Source: Paraburkholderia franconis (lineage in GTDB: Bacteria > Pseudomonadota > Gammaproteobacteria > Burkholderiales > Burkholderiaceae). From it: DNA of 64,000 bases. The notes beneath the pieces are model-generated. The model searched no databases, was not told where the DNA came from, and saw only the letters and a list, made by a program, of their open reading frames with translations. Within the stretch, counting starts at the first letter, position 1; the number at the start of each line of letters is the position of its first letter. Shown here in pieces: positions 8,655 through 18,285 of the stretch. The stretch is taken from the NCBI RefSeq assembly GCF_009362735.1, contig NZ_WHNP01000002.1, forward strand, positions 188,491-252,490. The letters run 5' to 3'. The position numbers and the translations under genes were made by a program.

Positions 8655-9935
8655 ATGTCCTTCGAATTTTTCATCCCCTGCCCGCGCGGCCTCGAAGCCA
8701 CGCTCGCCGCCGAACTCGCCGAGATCGCCGCGCGTCATCTGAACGGCGCGCCGTTCACCGCCGGCGAGCAGGTGCCCGGCGGCGTGCACTTCAAAGGCGG
8801 CTGGGCAGCCGGCATGGCCGCCAATCTGCATTCGCGCATCGCGAGCCGCGTGCTGCTGAAGATCGCGCATCGTCCGTATCGCAACGAGCAGGACATTTAT
8901 GCGCTCGCGCTCGAACAGCACTGGGAACAATGGTTCTCGGCGAATGAGACGCTGCGCGTCGACGTCACCGCGATCAAGTCGCCGCTGCGCAGCCTCGAAT
9001 TCGCGACGCTGCGCGTGAAGGACGCGATCTGCGACCGTCTGCGCGACAAGACGGGCGCGCGTCCGAGCATCGATACGGGCGCGCCCGACGTGCGCGTATT
9101 CGCGTTCGTGACGGCAACCGACTGCACGCTGTATCTCGATACCTCCGGCGAACCGCTCTTCAAGCGCGGCTGGCGCCTCGACAAGGGCGCGGCTCCACTG
9201 CGCGAAAACCTCGCGGCTGGCATCCTGCGCCTGACGGGCTGGACGCCGGGCACGCCGCTGTACGACCCGATGTGCGGCAGCGGAACGTTCCTCGCCGAGG
9301 CCGCGCAGGTCGCGCTGAACATCGCGCCGGGCGTCGATCGCCGCTTCGGGTTCGAGAAGTTCCGGCAGTACGACGTATCGGCGTGGCAAGCGCTGAAGGT
9401 CGCCGCGCAAGACGCGAAACGCGCGGCGCGCGCGGGCCGTGGCGATCTGCTGATCTTCGGCAGCGACATCTCCGATAACATGCTGGAGAAGGCGCGCGCT
9501 AATTTCGAGCGCGCCGGTTTTCCCGCGCTGCCGCTGAAGCAACTCGACGCGCGCAACATGACGCCACCCGTCAGCGAGGCCGGCATTCTCGTCGCGAACC
9601 CGCCGTATGGCGAGCGGATCGAAGTGCGTGGACGCGGTCCGCGTGGCGAGATACGCAATACGGGGCGCGAAGAAGGCGGCTTCCGGCGCGCGGAAGCGGA
9701 TACGGGCGATATCGCCGAGTTCTTCCAGTCGTTCGGCGATGCGCTCAAGAAGCGCTTCACCGGCTGGCACGCGTTCGTGCTGACGTCGGATCGCAAGCTG
9801 CCGGGGCAGTTGCGTCTGCGCGAGTCGGCGAAAACGCCGCTGTATAACGGCGCGCTCGAATGCCGGCTGTTCCGCTTCGATCTGATCGCGGGAAGCGTGA
9901 GGCAGCGGCCGGCTGCCGACGAGCCGAAGGCGTAA
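8655..9935 (+). CDS. Class I SAM-dependent RNA methyltransferase, RlmL/YpsC type
   Basis: A 426-residue enzyme with an N-terminal ferredoxin-like/THUMP RNA-binding half (FFIPCPRGLEATLAAELAEI at the start) and a C-terminal Rossmann methyltransferase with the SAM loop DPMCGSGTFLAEAA (about residue 205) and catalytic NPPYGERIE (about residue 315). This matches the N2-guanine methyltransferase half of E. coli RlmL; the RlmK half is absent, as is common outside gammaproteobacteria, so the target is probably 23S rRNA guanine (inference). Oddity: about 25 Arg/Gly/Glu-rich residues sit between NPPYGERIE and the next helix (EFFQSFGDALKKRF). A TACAAT box at 8617-8622 is a likely -10. Confidence 0.9.
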   Translation: MSFEFFIPCPRGLEATLAAELAEIAARHLNGAPFTAGEQVPGGVHFKGGWAAGMAANLHSRIASRVLLKIAHRPYRNEQDIYALALEQHWEQWFSANETLRVDVTAIKSPLRSLEFATLRVKDAICDRLRDKTGARPSIDTGAPDVRVFAFVTATDCTLYLDTSGEPLFKRGWRLDKGAAPLRENLAAGILRLTGWTPGTPLYDPMCGSGTFLAEAAQVALNIAPGVDRRFGFEKFRQYDVSAWQALKVAAQDAKRAARAGRGDLLIFGSDISDNMLEKARANFERAGFPALPLKQLDARNMTPPVSEAGILVANPPYGERIEVRGRGPRGEIRNTGREEGGFRRAEADTGDIAEFFQSFGDALKKRFTGWHAFVLTSDRKLPGQLRLRESAKTPLYNGALECRLFRFDLIAGSVRQRPAADEPKA

Positions 9936-9989
9936 GCGGTTTTTTTCGCTTCGGCGGCTCATTTGAGTGGCTGATTGAGTGAAAGTGGA

Positions 9990-10013
9990 AGCGGGCGTAA
10001 TGCCCGCTTTTTT
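9990..10013 (+). terminator. Terminator after the RNA methyltransferase gene
   Basis: Stem AGCGGGC/GCCCGCT with loop GTAAT, followed by a run of six T on the plus strand, about 55 nt after the stop codon. Confidence 0.85.
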
Positions 10014-10120
10014 ATCGGCTGCGCTCGCGGCGTCTCTCAACGCTACTGACAGAACGGTGTCAGCAGCCCGCCCGCACACTTCTCCTGCGCCATCCGGCGA
10101 CACATTCACAGGAGAACGTC

Positions 10121-10504
10121 ATGTCAGCACAACCCAATCGCGCCATTGCCTGGTTCGAGATCCCATCCGTCGACTTCGAGCGCGCGGTCCGCTTCTACGA
10201 GGCCGCGCTCGATACGACGCTGCGCCGCGAAGACTTCGGCATGCCGATGGCCGTCTTCAGTTACGACGAGCCGTCGACGGGCGGCTGCATCGTCCAGAGC
10301 GCGACCATGGAACCGTCGTCGACAGGCTCGCTCGTCTACCTGAACGCGCGCCCGACCGTCAGCGCGACCCTCGAACGCGTGAAGCGCGCAGGCGGCAAGG
10401 TCGAAGGGCCTGCCGTGCAGTTGCCGCACGACATCGGCTGGATCGGCTTTTTCACCGATACGGAAGGCAACCGTGTCGGCCTCCATTCGAAGACCAACGA
10501 GTGA
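10121..10504 (+). CDS. VOC (glyoxalase/bleomycin-resistance fold) family protein
   Basis: A 127-residue single-domain vicinal-oxygen-chelate protein. It begins with the usual first strand IAWFEIPSVDFERAVRFYEAALD and ends GWIGFFTDTEGNRVGLHS, the typical metal-ligand strand of the fold, including the closing His. Such small VOC proteins may be metal-dependent lyases, dioxygenases or binding proteins; the sequence alone gives no substrate. AGGAG lies 9 nt upstream of the ATG. It is followed after about 140 nt by a WYL regulator on the same strand, which may or may not control it. Confidence 0.85.
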   Translation: MSAQPNRAIAWFEIPSVDFERAVRFYEAALDTTLRREDFGMPMAVFSYDEPSTGGCIVQSATMEPSSTGSLVYLNARPTVSATLERVKRAGGKVEGPAVQLPHDIGWIGFFTDTEGNRVGLHSKTNE

Positions 10505-10642
10505 CGCGTCGGCAGACGTGACCGCCATCATCTTGCGTGGGACGGGAGCAGGCGCTTAGCCGCCAACTCCCGTCGACAGGAGCGCGTCGTGCGGCGCTAT
10601 CATCGCGGGAGATTCCCCGTCTATTTCCGCGAGACACCCACG

Positions 10643-11329
10643 ATGACGCGTCGCGCCGACCGCCTGTTCCAGATCGCCGAGCTGCTGCGCGGCCGGCGGC
10701 TGACCACCGCGCAGCAGCTGGCGGACTGGCTGCACGTGTCGCTGCGCACCGTCTATCGCGACGTGCAGGACCTGCAACTGTCGGGCGTGCCAATCGAAGG
10801 GGAGCCGGGCATCGGCTATCGGCTGAGCCGCAGCGCGAGCCTGCCGCCGCTCACCTTCACGGCGGAAGAACTCACGGCACTCGCCGCCGGTGCGCGGATG
10901 CTCGAATCATGGGGCGGCGAAAGCATGGCGGCGGGCGCACGCGGCGCGCTCGCGAAGATCGCGTCGGCGATGCCCGCCGACAAGCGCGCGACCATCGACC
11001 GCCTCGCGTTCTTCGCACCGTCGTTTCATATCGACGGGAATGTCTCCGCGATCGTCGATACGCTGCATCGGGCGATCGACACGCGGCACGTGGTCAGCTT
11101 CGCGTATCAGGACAAGAACGGCGCGGCGACGCAGCGGCGCGTATGGCCGCTCGCGCTCGCGTACTGGGGCGCGCGCTTCACGCTCGGCGCGTGGTGCGAA
11201 CTGCGCGGAGACTTTCGACACTTCGCGCTTACGAATATCGACGACCTGAAAGTGCACGAGCCGTTTCCCGATGTCGAGGGAAGACGGCTCGCGGATTTCA
11301 TGCGCAGCATCGGCGTGAAGCCGCGCTGA
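10643..11329 (+). CDS. YafY family transcriptional regulator (HTH + WYL domain)
   Basis: A 228-residue regulator. Residues 1-60 form a DeoR-like winged helix (RADRLFQIAELLRGRR, then LADWLHVSLRTVYRDVQDLQ as the recognition helix). Residues about 130-200 are a WYL-type ligand domain (WPLALAYWGARFTLGAWCELR then DFRHFALTNIDDL). WYL domains bind nucleic acid or small ligands and control DNA repair, defence or metabolic genes. The start at 10643 was chosen by homology to the conserved MTRRADRLF opening; an upstream 18-codon extension is open but implausible. No phage-defence genes are adjacent, so its target is unknown; the VOC gene upstream is the nearest candidate. Confidence 0.88.
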   Translation: MTRRADRLFQIAELLRGRRLTTAQQLADWLHVSLRTVYRDVQDLQLSGVPIEGEPGIGYRLSRSASLPPLTFTAEELTALAAGARMLESWGGESMAAGARGALAKIASAMPADKRATIDRLAFFAPSFHIDGNVSAIVDTLHRAIDTRHVVSFAYQDKNGAATQRRVWPLALAYWGARFTLGAWCELRGDFRHFALTNIDDLKVHEPFPDVEGRRLADFMRSIGVKPR

Positions 11330-11361
11330 GCGAATGGTCGTGACACCTGATCGTGACACTC

Positions 11362-11410
11362 GATGAAGCGTGCGAGGCGCCTTTGAACGCGCCCCGCAGC
11401 GTACTTCATC
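11362..11410. repeat. Imperfect inverted repeat at the pntB 3' end
   Basis: GATGAAG at the left and CTTCATC at the right enclose partly complementary GC-rich arms ending GGCGC/GCGCC. It overlaps the pntB stop and lies between convergent genes. There is no T run, so a classical terminator role is uncertain. Confidence 0.4.
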
Positions 11411-12860
11411 AATCGACGGACTTCACCATGTCTTCGATCACCTTCTTCGCATCGCCGAAGACCATCATCGTCTTGTCCATGTAGAAGAGGTCGTTGTCGA
11501 GACCGGCATAACCCGCCGCCATCGAACGCTTGTTGACGATCACCGTGCGTGCCTTGTACGCCTCGATGATCGGCATGCCCGCGATTGGCGACTTTGGATC
11601 GTTCTTCGCGGCGGGGTTCACCACGTCGTTCGCGCCGAGCACCAGCACCACGTCGACCTGACCGAATTCGCCGTTGATGTCCTCCATCTCGTGAACGATT
11701 TCGTACGGCACTTCGGCTTCCGCCAGCAGCACGTTCATGTGGCCCGGCATGCGGCCCGCGACAGGGTGAATCGCGTACTTCACGTCGATGCCCTTTTCGA
11801 CGAGCTTGTCGGTCAGTTCCTTCAGCGCATGTTGAGCACGCGCGACGGCCAAACCATAGCCCGGCACGATCACGACGGTCTCCGCGTTGCCGAGCATGAA
11901 CGACGCATCTTCCGCCGACCCCGACTTCACCGGCTTCTGTTCCGTCGAGCCGCCCGCAGCCGCCGCGCCCGGTTCAGCGCCGAAGCCGCCGAGAATCACG
12001 TTGAAGAACGAGCGGTTCATCGCCTTGCACATGATGTACGACAGGATCGCACCGGACGAACCCACCAGCGAACCGGCGATGATCAGCATCGCGTTGTTCA
12101 GCGAGAAGCCGATGCCCGCGGCCGCCCAGCCCGAGTACGAGTTCAGCATCGACACGACCACGGGCATGTCCGCGCCGCCGATCGGGATGATGATCAGCAC
12201 GCCCAGCGCAAACGCGATCAGCGTCATGATGATGAACGGCAGCCACGACTGCGTGAGGAAGAAGATCACGCCGAAGCCGATCATCGCGAGCGCGAGCAGC
12301 AGGTTGATCAGATGCTGGCCCGCATAGACGACGGGCGCGCCCTGGAAGAGCCGGAACTTGTACTTGCCCGACAGCTTGCCGAACGCGATCACCGAACCGC
12401 TAAAGGTAATCGCGCCGACGAACGTGCCGATGAACAGTTCGATCCGGTTGCCATACGGCAGGAAGCCCGCAATGCCTTCCTCGGCGCCGAGGCCGAACGC
12501 GGCCGGTTCCGACACCACCGCATACGCGATACACACGGCTGCCATACCGATCAGCGAGTGCATCGCCGCGACCAGTTCCGGCATCTTCGTCATCTCGACG
12601 CGCGCGGCGACGAACGCACCGATCCCGCCGCCCACCACCAGTGCGACGAACACAAGCGACAGGCCAAGAGTCAGGTTCGAGCCGAGCACGGCGGCCTGCT
12701 TCGCGATCAGCGCAACGGTCGTCAGAATCGCGATCGCCATCCCGACCATGCCGAACACGTTACCGGCGCGCGCGCTCTTCGGATTCGACAGGCCCTTGAG
12801 CGCCTGGATGAAGCAGACGGAGGCGATCAGATAAAGGAGCGTAACGACGTTCATGCTCAT
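11409..12860 (-). CDS. pntB: NAD(P) transhydrogenase subunit beta
   Basis: PntB, 483 residues, supplies part of the proton channel and the NADP(H)-binding domain III of the proton-translocating transhydrogenase, which makes NADPH from NADH using the proton gradient. The first 270 residues contain eight or nine membrane helices; the C-terminal 180 residues are domain III, with VIVPGYGLAVARAQHAL and later VLVLGANDVVNPAAKNDP. The start directly abuts the pntAB stop (TAA immediately followed by ATG on the minus strand), so translation is coupled. A second Met two codons in is possible. This is the last gene of the pntAA-pntAB-pntB operon. Confidence 0.97.
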   Translation of the reverse strand: MSMNVVTLLYLIASVCFIQALKGLSNPKSARAGNVFGMVGMAIAILTTVALIAKQAAVLGSNLTLGLSLVFVALVVGGGIGAFVAARVEMTKMPELVAAMHSLIGMAAVCIAYAVVSEPAAFGLGAEEGIAGFLPYGNRIELFIGTFVGAITFSGSVIAFGKLSGKYKFRLFQGAPVVYAGQHLINLLLALAMIGFGVIFFLTQSWLPFIIMTLIAFALGVLIIIPIGGADMPVVVSMLNSYSGWAAAGIGFSLNNAMLIIAGSLVGSSGAILSYIMCKAMNRSFFNVILGGFGAEPGAAAAGGSTEQKPVKSGSAEDASFMLGNAETVVIVPGYGLAVARAQHALKELTDKLVEKGIDVKYAIHPVAGRMPGHMNVLLAEAEVPYEIVHEMEDINGEFGQVDVVLVLGANDVVNPAAKNDPKSPIAGMPIIEAYKARTVIVNKRSMAAGYAGLDNDLFYMDKTMMVFGDAKKVIEDMVKSVD

Positions 12861-13193
12861 TTACGCACCCTCCTTCGAACCACCAGGACCCGCGATCTTC
12901 TTCGGCTCCTTCTTCTTGAACATCTCCAGCATCCGCCGTGTGACGAGGAAGCCGCCGAACACGTTCACGGCCGCAAGCGCCACGGCAATCGTGCCGAAGA
13001 ACTTGCCCGAACCGCCGACCGTCAGGCCCGCTGCGAGCATCGCGCCGACAATGACGATCGCCGAAATCGCGTTCGTCACGGCCATCAGCGGCGTATGCAG
13101 CGCCGGCGTCACGTTCCAGACAACGTGATAGCCGACGTAGATCGCCAGCACGAAAATGATCAGGTTGATCACGGTATGGTTGATTACTTCCAT
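12861..13193 (-). CDS. pntAB: NAD(P) transhydrogenase subunit alpha, part 2 (membrane piece)
   Basis: A 110-residue protein corresponding to the C-terminal membrane segment of the fused E. coli PntA. It has three to four helices ([60 protein letters not shown]). Together with PntB helices it forms the proton-conducting domain II. The last residues are charged and Gly-rich. It lies 18 nt behind pntAA and abuts pntB. The split-alpha arrangement is known from Rhodospirillum and many alpha- and betaproteobacteria. Confidence 0.95.
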   Translation of the reverse strand: MEVINHTVINLIIFVLAIYVGYHVVWNVTPALHTPLMAVTNAISAIVIVGAMLAAGLTVGGSGKFFGTIAVALAAVNVFGGFLVTRRMLEMFKKKEPKKIAGPGGSKEGA

Positions 13194-13211
13194 CTCCCGT
13201 CTCCTCTTCCC

Positions 13212-14354
13212 TTATGCCTTGCGCGTGACTTCGCCGTCGCGTGCCAGCAGCGTGGCCGCGACGATGTCGTCCGCGAGATCGATATTGAGCGCGCCTTCCT
13301 TCGTGACGATCAGCTTCATGAAGTCGAGCAGATTGCGCGCGTACAGTGCGGACGCATCCGACGCGACCATCGACGCGAGATTCGTATAGCCCGCGATCGT
13401 CACGCCGTGCTTGACGACGACCTTGTCGGCTTCCGTCAACGGACAGTTGCCGCCGCGATTGCCTTCGTACTCGGCGCCACGTCCCGCCGCGAGGTCGATC
13501 AGCACGGAGCCCGGCTTCATCGCCTGCACGGTTTCGACGGAAAGCAGCGTCGGTGCGGGACGGCCCGGAATCAGCGCGGTCGAGATGATGACGTCGGCCT
13601 GCTTCGCGCGCTCGTGAACGAGCGCCGACTGGCGCGTGAGCCACGACGGCGGCATCGGCCGCGCGTAGCCGCCGACACCTTCGGCTGCTTCGCGTTCCTC
13701 AGCTGTTTCGTAAGGCACATCGAGGAATTTCGCCCCGAGCGACTCGATCTGCTCCTTCACGGCGGGCCGAACGTCCGACGCTTCGATCACGGCACCGAGG
13801 CGCTTCGCGGTCGCAATCGCCTGCAGGCCCGCGACGCCCGCACCCAGAATCAGTACGCGCGCGGCCTTGACCGTGCCGGCCGCTGTCATCAGCATCGGCA
13901 TGAATCGCGGATAAAGGTCGGCGGCTAGCAGCACCGCCTTGTAGCCCGCAATGTTGGCTTGAGACGACAATACGTCGAGACTTTGTGCGCGCGTCGTGCG
14001 CGGCGCGGCTTCCAGCGAGAAGGCAGTGATGCCCGCTGCTGCAAGCTTTGATGAATTCTCCGTATTAAAAGGCTCGAGCATTCCGATCAGCACCGCGCCG
14101 CGTTTAAGAAGCGGTAGTTCTGAATCGGTGGGCGTCTGGACCTTGAGAACGATCTCCGCGCCGAACGCTGTCGGCGCATCGACGAGTTCCGCCCCTGCTG
14201 CTGAATAGGCATCGTCCAGATAACTGGCTCCCGTTCCGGCGCCGCTCTGTACGGTGACTCTGTGACCCTGCGACACGTACTTCTTGACCGTCTCGGGCGT
14301 CGCGGCGACGCGTGTTTCATACGGCCGCGTCTCGGCTGGCACTCCGATGTGCAT
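13212..14354 (-). CDS. pntAA: NAD(P) transhydrogenase subunit alpha, part 1 (NAD-binding)
   Basis: A 380-residue soluble domain I of the transhydrogenase, which binds NAD(H). The sequence has the alanine dehydrogenase/PNT fold: IGVPAETRPYETRVAATPETV at the N-terminus, the Rossmann loop ARVLILGAGVAGLQAIATA (about residues 165-183), and the mobile-loop region after LIDLAAGRGAEYEGNRGG. The start at 14354 is well supported by GAGGAGG placed 7-13 nt upstream; the 31 codons further upstream look non-coding. It is first in the operon with pntAB and pntB; the enzyme supplies NADPH for biosynthesis and redox defence. Confidence 0.96.
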   Translation of the reverse strand: MHIGVPAETRPYETRVAATPETVKKYVSQGHRVTVQSGAGTGASYLDDAYSAAGAELVDAPTAFGAEIVLKVQTPTDSELPLLKRGAVLIGMLEPFNTENSSKLAAAGITAFSLEAAPRTTRAQSLDVLSSQANIAGYKAVLLAADLYPRFMPMLMTAAGTVKAARVLILGAGVAGLQAIATAKRLGAVIEASDVRPAVKEQIESLGAKFLDVPYETAEEREAAEGVGGYARPMPPSWLTRQSALVHERAKQADVIISTALIPGRPAPTLLSVETVQAMKPGSVLIDLAAGRGAEYEGNRGGNCPLTEADKVVVKHGVTIAGYTNLASMVASDASALYARNLLDFMKLIVTKEGALNIDLADDIVAATLLARDGEVTRKA

Positions 14355-14637
14355 CGTTAAACCTCCTCGACCATCCTCTGTTATGAAAATCTGGAATCGC
14401 CGACGAGGGGCAACGCCGGCAATGCAATAAGGCAAGTGCAACGGCAACGCACGGCTGGGGCTTCAGCCAACGCTGCAACTTTAACCGAAGTCAGGTGACG
14501 GATTGAAATCCGTAACGATCCCGGCCTTCAGGAACACGATCCTTCGTGCTTTTTTTACCGGCATGTGCTAGGCGCGCGGCGCACCATCCTTCGCGCGCAC
14601 CGGCAAGCCCGGCCCATAAACGGTAAAATGCCGTCCC

Positions 14638-15135
14638 ATGAAACCGGAAACCTGGGCCCCGCATGTGACGGTGGCGGCTGTCGTCGAATGCGACGGGCGC
14701 TTTCTGCTGGTCGAAGAGCACACGCCCGCCGGGCTGCGCCTCAACCAGCCAGCCGGGCATCTGGAAGCAGGCGAGACGCTGACGCAAGCCGTCATCCGCG
14801 AAACGCTCGAAGAAACGGCGCATGGGTTCGCGCCCGAAGCGCTCGTCGGCGTGTACATGACGCACTTCAGCCGGCCAGACACCGTCGACGGCCCCATCGA
14901 TGGCGTCACGTATCTGCGCTTCACGTATTGCGGCTCGACGGAAGGCTCGCCCGCCGAGAGCCGCGCGCTCGATCCCGACATCGTCCGCACGGTGTGGATG
15001 AGCGCCGACGAGCTGCGCGCGTGCCCCGAGCGGCATCGCACGCCGCTCGTGATGCAATGTGTCGACGACTACCTCGCAGGCCGGCGTTTCCCGCTCGACT
15101 TCGTGCAAACGCATTCAGTCGGGCCCTCCCGATAG
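14638..15135 (+). CDS. NUDIX hydrolase, NudJ-like
   Basis: A 165-residue NUDIX phosphohydrolase. The NUDIX box is clear: GHLEAGETLTQAVIRETLEET (residues about 40-60), with the catalytic Glu residues in RETLEET. Family resemblance is to NudJ (HMP-PP/thiamine pyrophosphate and nucleoside tri- or diphosphate phosphatase), often found directly upstream of mnmA as here (43 nt gap), suggesting an operon. A TAAAAT box at 14624-14629 sits only 8 nt before the ATG and there is no Shine-Dalgarno sequence, so the mRNA may start at or very near the start codon. Confidence 0.9.
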   Translation: MKPETWAPHVTVAAVVECDGRFLLVEEHTPAGLRLNQPAGHLEAGETLTQAVIRETLEETAHGFAPEALVGVYMTHFSRPDTVDGPIDGVTYLRFTYCGSTEGSPAESRALDPDIVRTVWMSADELRACPERHRTPLVMQCVDDYLAGRRFPLDFVQTHSVGPSR

Positions 15136-15177
15136 AACGCGTGCTTCGGCACGGAGAAAGCAGTCAGGCAGAACCAG

Positions 15178-16332
15178 ATGAGCAAACAGAAAGTGGTGGT
15201 AGGCATGTCGGGCGGCGTCGATTCGTCGGTGACGGCATGGCTGCTGAAGGAACAGGGTTACGACGTCGTCGGCCTGTTCATGAAGAACTGGGAAGACGAT
15301 GACGACAGCGAATACTGTTCGACGCGTCAGGACTGGATCGATGTTGTATCGGTCGCGGACCTGATCGGCATCGACGTCGAGGCCGTCAATTTCGCGGCCG
15401 AATACAAGGACCGCGTGTTCGCCGAATTCCTGCGCGAATACTCGGCCGGCCGCACGCCGAACCCCGACGTGCTGTGCAACGCCGAAATCAAGTTCAAGGC
15501 GTTCCTCGATCACGCGATGTCGCTCGGCGCGGAAACCATTGCGACGGGCCACTACGCGCGCGTGCGTGAAGTCGACGGCCGTTTCGAGCTGCTGAAGGCA
15601 AAGGATCACACGAAGGACCAGTCGTACTTTCTGCATCGGCTCAACCAGGCGCAACTGTCGAAGACGCTGTTTCCGCTCGGCGAAATTCCGAAAACGAAGG
15701 TCCGCGAAATCGCCGAACAGATCGGTCTGCCGAACGCGAAGAAGAAGGACTCGACGGGCATCTGCTTCATCGGCGAGCGGCCGTTTCGCGACTTCCTGAA
15801 CCGCTATCTGCCGACCAGGCCGGGCCCGATGAAAACCACCGAAGGCAAGACGGTCGGCGAGCACATCGGTCTCGCGTTCTATACGTTCGGGCAGCGCAAG
15901 GGCATTGGCCTCGGCGGCAGCAAGGACGGCAGCGGCGAGCCGTGGTTCGTCGCGAGCAAGGACATTCCGTCGAACACGCTGTACGTCGCGCAAGGCCACG
16001 ACCATCCGTGGCTGCTGAGCCATACGCTGACGGCGGGCAACACCAGTTGGGTCGCGGGCCACGCGCCCGAGGAAGGCCACGCGTGCGCGGCGAAGACGCG
16101 CTATCGCCAGGCCGATGCGGCGTGCACGTTCGGCGCCGCCGAAGGCGGCAACAGCAAAGACGCTTTGTTCTCCCTCCATTTCGCCGACGCGCAATGGGCT
16201 GTCACGCCGGGGCAATCGGCCGTGCTCTACGATGGCGACGTCTGCCTGGGCGGCGGGATCATCGAGCACGCGGCGACCGCGCAGCCGGCCGCCCGCCAGC
16301 CGCAGAAAGCAGCGCTGCTGACGGCTCGCTGA
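15178..16332 (+). CDS. mnmA: tRNA-specific 2-thiouridylase MnmA
   Basis: MnmA (384 residues) installs sulfur at C2 of the wobble uridine (U34) in tRNA-Lys, -Glu and -Gln, using ATP and a persulfide relayed from IscS. The PP-loop GMSGGVDSS is at residues 9-17. The catalytic cysteines are in [13 protein letters not shown] (about residue 100) and [15 protein letters not shown] (about residue 200). The C-terminal beta-barrel carries [18 protein letters not shown]. Length is slightly above the usual 360-370 because of a short insert near residue 320 and an Ala/Gln-rich tail. It follows the NUDIX gene by 43 nt. Confidence 0.97.
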   Translation: MSKQKVVVGMSGGVDSSVTAWLLKEQGYDVVGLFMKNWEDDDDSEYCSTRQDWIDVVSVADLIGIDVEAVNFAAEYKDRVFAEFLREYSAGRTPNPDVLCNAEIKFKAFLDHAMSLGAETIATGHYARVREVDGRFELLKAKDHTKDQSYFLHRLNQAQLSKTLFPLGEIPKTKVREIAEQIGLPNAKKKDSTGICFIGERPFRDFLNRYLPTRPGPMKTTEGKTVGEHIGLAFYTFGQRKGIGLGGSKDGSGEPWFVASKDIPSNTLYVAQGHDHPWLLSHTLTAGNTSWVAGHAPEEGHACAAKTRYRQADAACTFGAAEGGNSKDALFSLHFADAQWAVTPGQSAVLYDGDVCLGGGIIEHAATAQPAARQPQKAALLTAR

Positions 16333-16644
16333 GCGTTGCCGTGACCGGCCCGCGAGCGTGATCCGCAAGCCGGTCCGCACCGGCATCGCTGCATCAAGTT
16401 CCGCTTCGTTGTATCTTCCGGGCGACGGTTGTTCCGCCGCCGCCCTTGCCTGTCGCCCGCCCGCATTGCTCGCGTGATCGTCGGGCCCGGGCATATGCGG
16501 GCGCCTGGACAACCGAACCGCCATATCCGCCGTACCGATCCGCAACGCGATCCATCCGCACCAACGCCAGCCGCCTTCGCGCAAGGCCGATGCAACGGAC
16601 GCCGAATGCGTCGGCGGCGGCGAAATCACTGCAATGGAGTTGTC
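16333..16644. other. Intergenic region without recognised features
   Basis: About 310 nt of GC-rich sequence between mnmA and the glutamate synthase-like gene. It is open in the downstream gene's frame but without the codon character of the neighbours, and no RNA gene, repeat or strong promoter was found. A ribosome site (GGAGT) occurs at its very end. Confidence 0.4.
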
Positions 16645-18255
16645 ATGTTCTCTCGACGTTATCTGGCGATGTGGGGCGCCCTTCTGCTGCTCGCGGCCTG
16701 CGCGGCGCTCGCAGCAACCGCTCACATCGCATGGCCGTGGATCATCGTGCCCGTGCTGCTCGTCGCGCTCGGCGTCTACGATCTGACGCAGGAGCGCCAC
16801 GCGATCCTGCGCAACTATCCGCTGTGGGGGCATTTGCGCTTCCTGTTCGAATTCATCCGGCCGGAGATCCGCCAGTACTTCGTCGAAGACGACACGGAGG
16901 AACGGCCCTTCTCGCGTGCGCAGCGCAGCATCGTCTATCAGCGCGCGAAAAACGAAGTGGACAGCCGTCCGTACGGCACGGAAGTCGACGTGAAGGCGGC
17001 GGGCCACGAATGGATCAGCCATTCGCTCGTGCCAACGAAGCTCGACGGTCACGACTTTCGCATCGTGGTCGGCGCGGACCGCGCGCAGCCGTATTCGATG
17101 TCGATCTTCAACATCTCGGCGATGAGCTTCGGCTCGCTGTCGGCAAATGCGATCCGCGCGCTGAACCTCGGTGCGAAGAAAGGCAACTTCGCGCATGACA
17201 CGGGCGAAGGCTCGATGTCGAAGTATCACCGCGAGCATGGCGGCGACATCATCTGGGAGATCGCGTCGGGCTACTTCGGCTGCCGCAACGACGACGGCAC
17301 GTTCAACGCCGACAGGTTCGCGAAGCAGGCGCGCGAGCCGCAAGTGAAGATGATCGAGGTGAAGCTGTCGCAGGGCGCGAAGCCCGGACACGGCGGCGTG
17401 CTGCCCGCCGCGAAGATCACGCCTGAAATCGCCGAAACGCGCGGCGTGCCGATGGGCCGCGACTGCATCTCGCCCGCGACGCACTCGGAGTTTTCGACGC
17501 CGCGCGGACTGCTCGAATTCGTCGGGCGTCTGCACGATCTGTCGGGCGGCAAGCCGACGGGCTTCAAGTTGTGCATCGGCCATCCGTGGGAATTCTTCGG
17601 TATCGCGAAGGCGATGCTGGAAACGGGCATCCTGCCGGACTTCATCGTCGTCGACGGCGCGGAAGGCGGCACGGGCGCGGCGCCGCTCGAATTCACCGAT
17701 CACATCGGCGTGCCGCTGCAGGAAGGGTTGCTGCTCGTGCACAACACGCTGGTCGGCATCGGGCTGCGCGACAGGATTCGCATCGGCGCAAGCGGCAAGA
17801 TGATCACGGCTTTCGATATCGCGAAGACGCTCGCGATCGGCGCCGACTGGGTGAACGCCGCGCGCGGCTTCATGTTCGCGGTCGGCTGCATCCAGGCGCA
17901 GACCTGCCACACGGGCCGCTGCCCGACGGGTGTCGCGACGCAGGACCCCGTGCGCCAGCGCGCGCTGATCGTCGCCGACAAGTCGGACCGCGTGTTCAAC
18001 TTCCATCACAATACGCTGCACGCGTTGCAGGAGATCGTGCAGGCGGCCGGTCTGCGTCATCCGTCCGATCTGCGCGCGCATCACATCGTGCGACGCGTGT
18101 CGTCCTATGAAGTGCGGCTGATGTCGGACCTGCTGAAGTATCTCGAGCCGAACGATCTGATCGACGGCAGCTATCGCTATACGCTGTATGAGAAGTGGTG
18201 GCCCATCGCGCGCAGCGATTCGTTTTCGCCGGATCTCGTGCCGGCCTTGGTGTAA
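16645..18255 (+). CDS. FMN-binding glutamate synthase-like protein, membrane-anchored
   Basis: A 536-residue protein with an N-terminal membrane segment pair (ALLLLAACAALAATAHIAW, IIVPVLLVALGVYDL) followed by the FMN-binding TIM barrel of glutamate synthase (GltB/archaeal type). Visible motifs are ISAMSFGSLSANAIRALNLG, GEGSMSKYHREHGGDIIWE, VDGAEGGTGAAPLEF for FMN phosphate binding, and a cysteine cluster CHTGRCPTGVATQDP near residue 415, comparable to the Fe-S ligand region of GltB. No glutamine amidotransferase domain is present. Its electron donor and reaction are not established; it is often simply named FMN-binding glutamate synthase family protein. GGAGT lies 5-9 nt upstream of the chosen ATG. 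Confidence 0.88.
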   Translation: MFSRRYLAMWGALLLLAACAALAATAHIAWPWIIVPVLLVALGVYDLTQERHAILRNYPLWGHLRFLFEFIRPEIRQYFVEDDTEERPFSRAQRSIVYQRAKNEVDSRPYGTEVDVKAAGHEWISHSLVPTKLDGHDFRIVVGADRAQPYSMSIFNISAMSFGSLSANAIRALNLGAKKGNFAHDTGEGSMSKYHREHGGDIIWEIASGYFGCRNDDGTFNADRFAKQAREPQVKMIEVKLSQGAKPGHGGVLPAAKITPEIAETRGVPMGRDCISPATHSEFSTPRGLLEFVGRLHDLSGGKPTGFKLCIGHPWEFFGIAKAMLETGILPDFIVVDGAEGGTGAAPLEFTDHIGVPLQEGLLLVHNTLVGIGLRDRIRIGASGKMITAFDIAKTLAIGADWVNAARGFMFAVGCIQAQTCHTGRCPTGVATQDPVRQRALIVADKSDRVFNFHHNTLHALQEIVQAAGLRHPSDLRAHHIVRRVSSYEVRLMSDLLKYLEPNDLIDGSYRYTLYEKWWPIARSDSFSPDLVPALV

Positions 18256-18285
18256 GCGTTGGTGTCTTTGAAGCGTCAATGAAAA

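Noticed and set aside
11370..13928. An 852-codon plus-strand frame opposite the pnt operon
   Set aside because: His/Arg/Asp-rich composition typical of antisense frames in high-GC DNA, with no recognisable domain.
15115..18279. A 1054-codon open frame on the minus strand
   Set aside because: It lies opposite mnmA and the glutamate synthase-like gene, is Arg/Ala/His-rich, and has no ribosome site. It is a GC-skew shadow of those genes.
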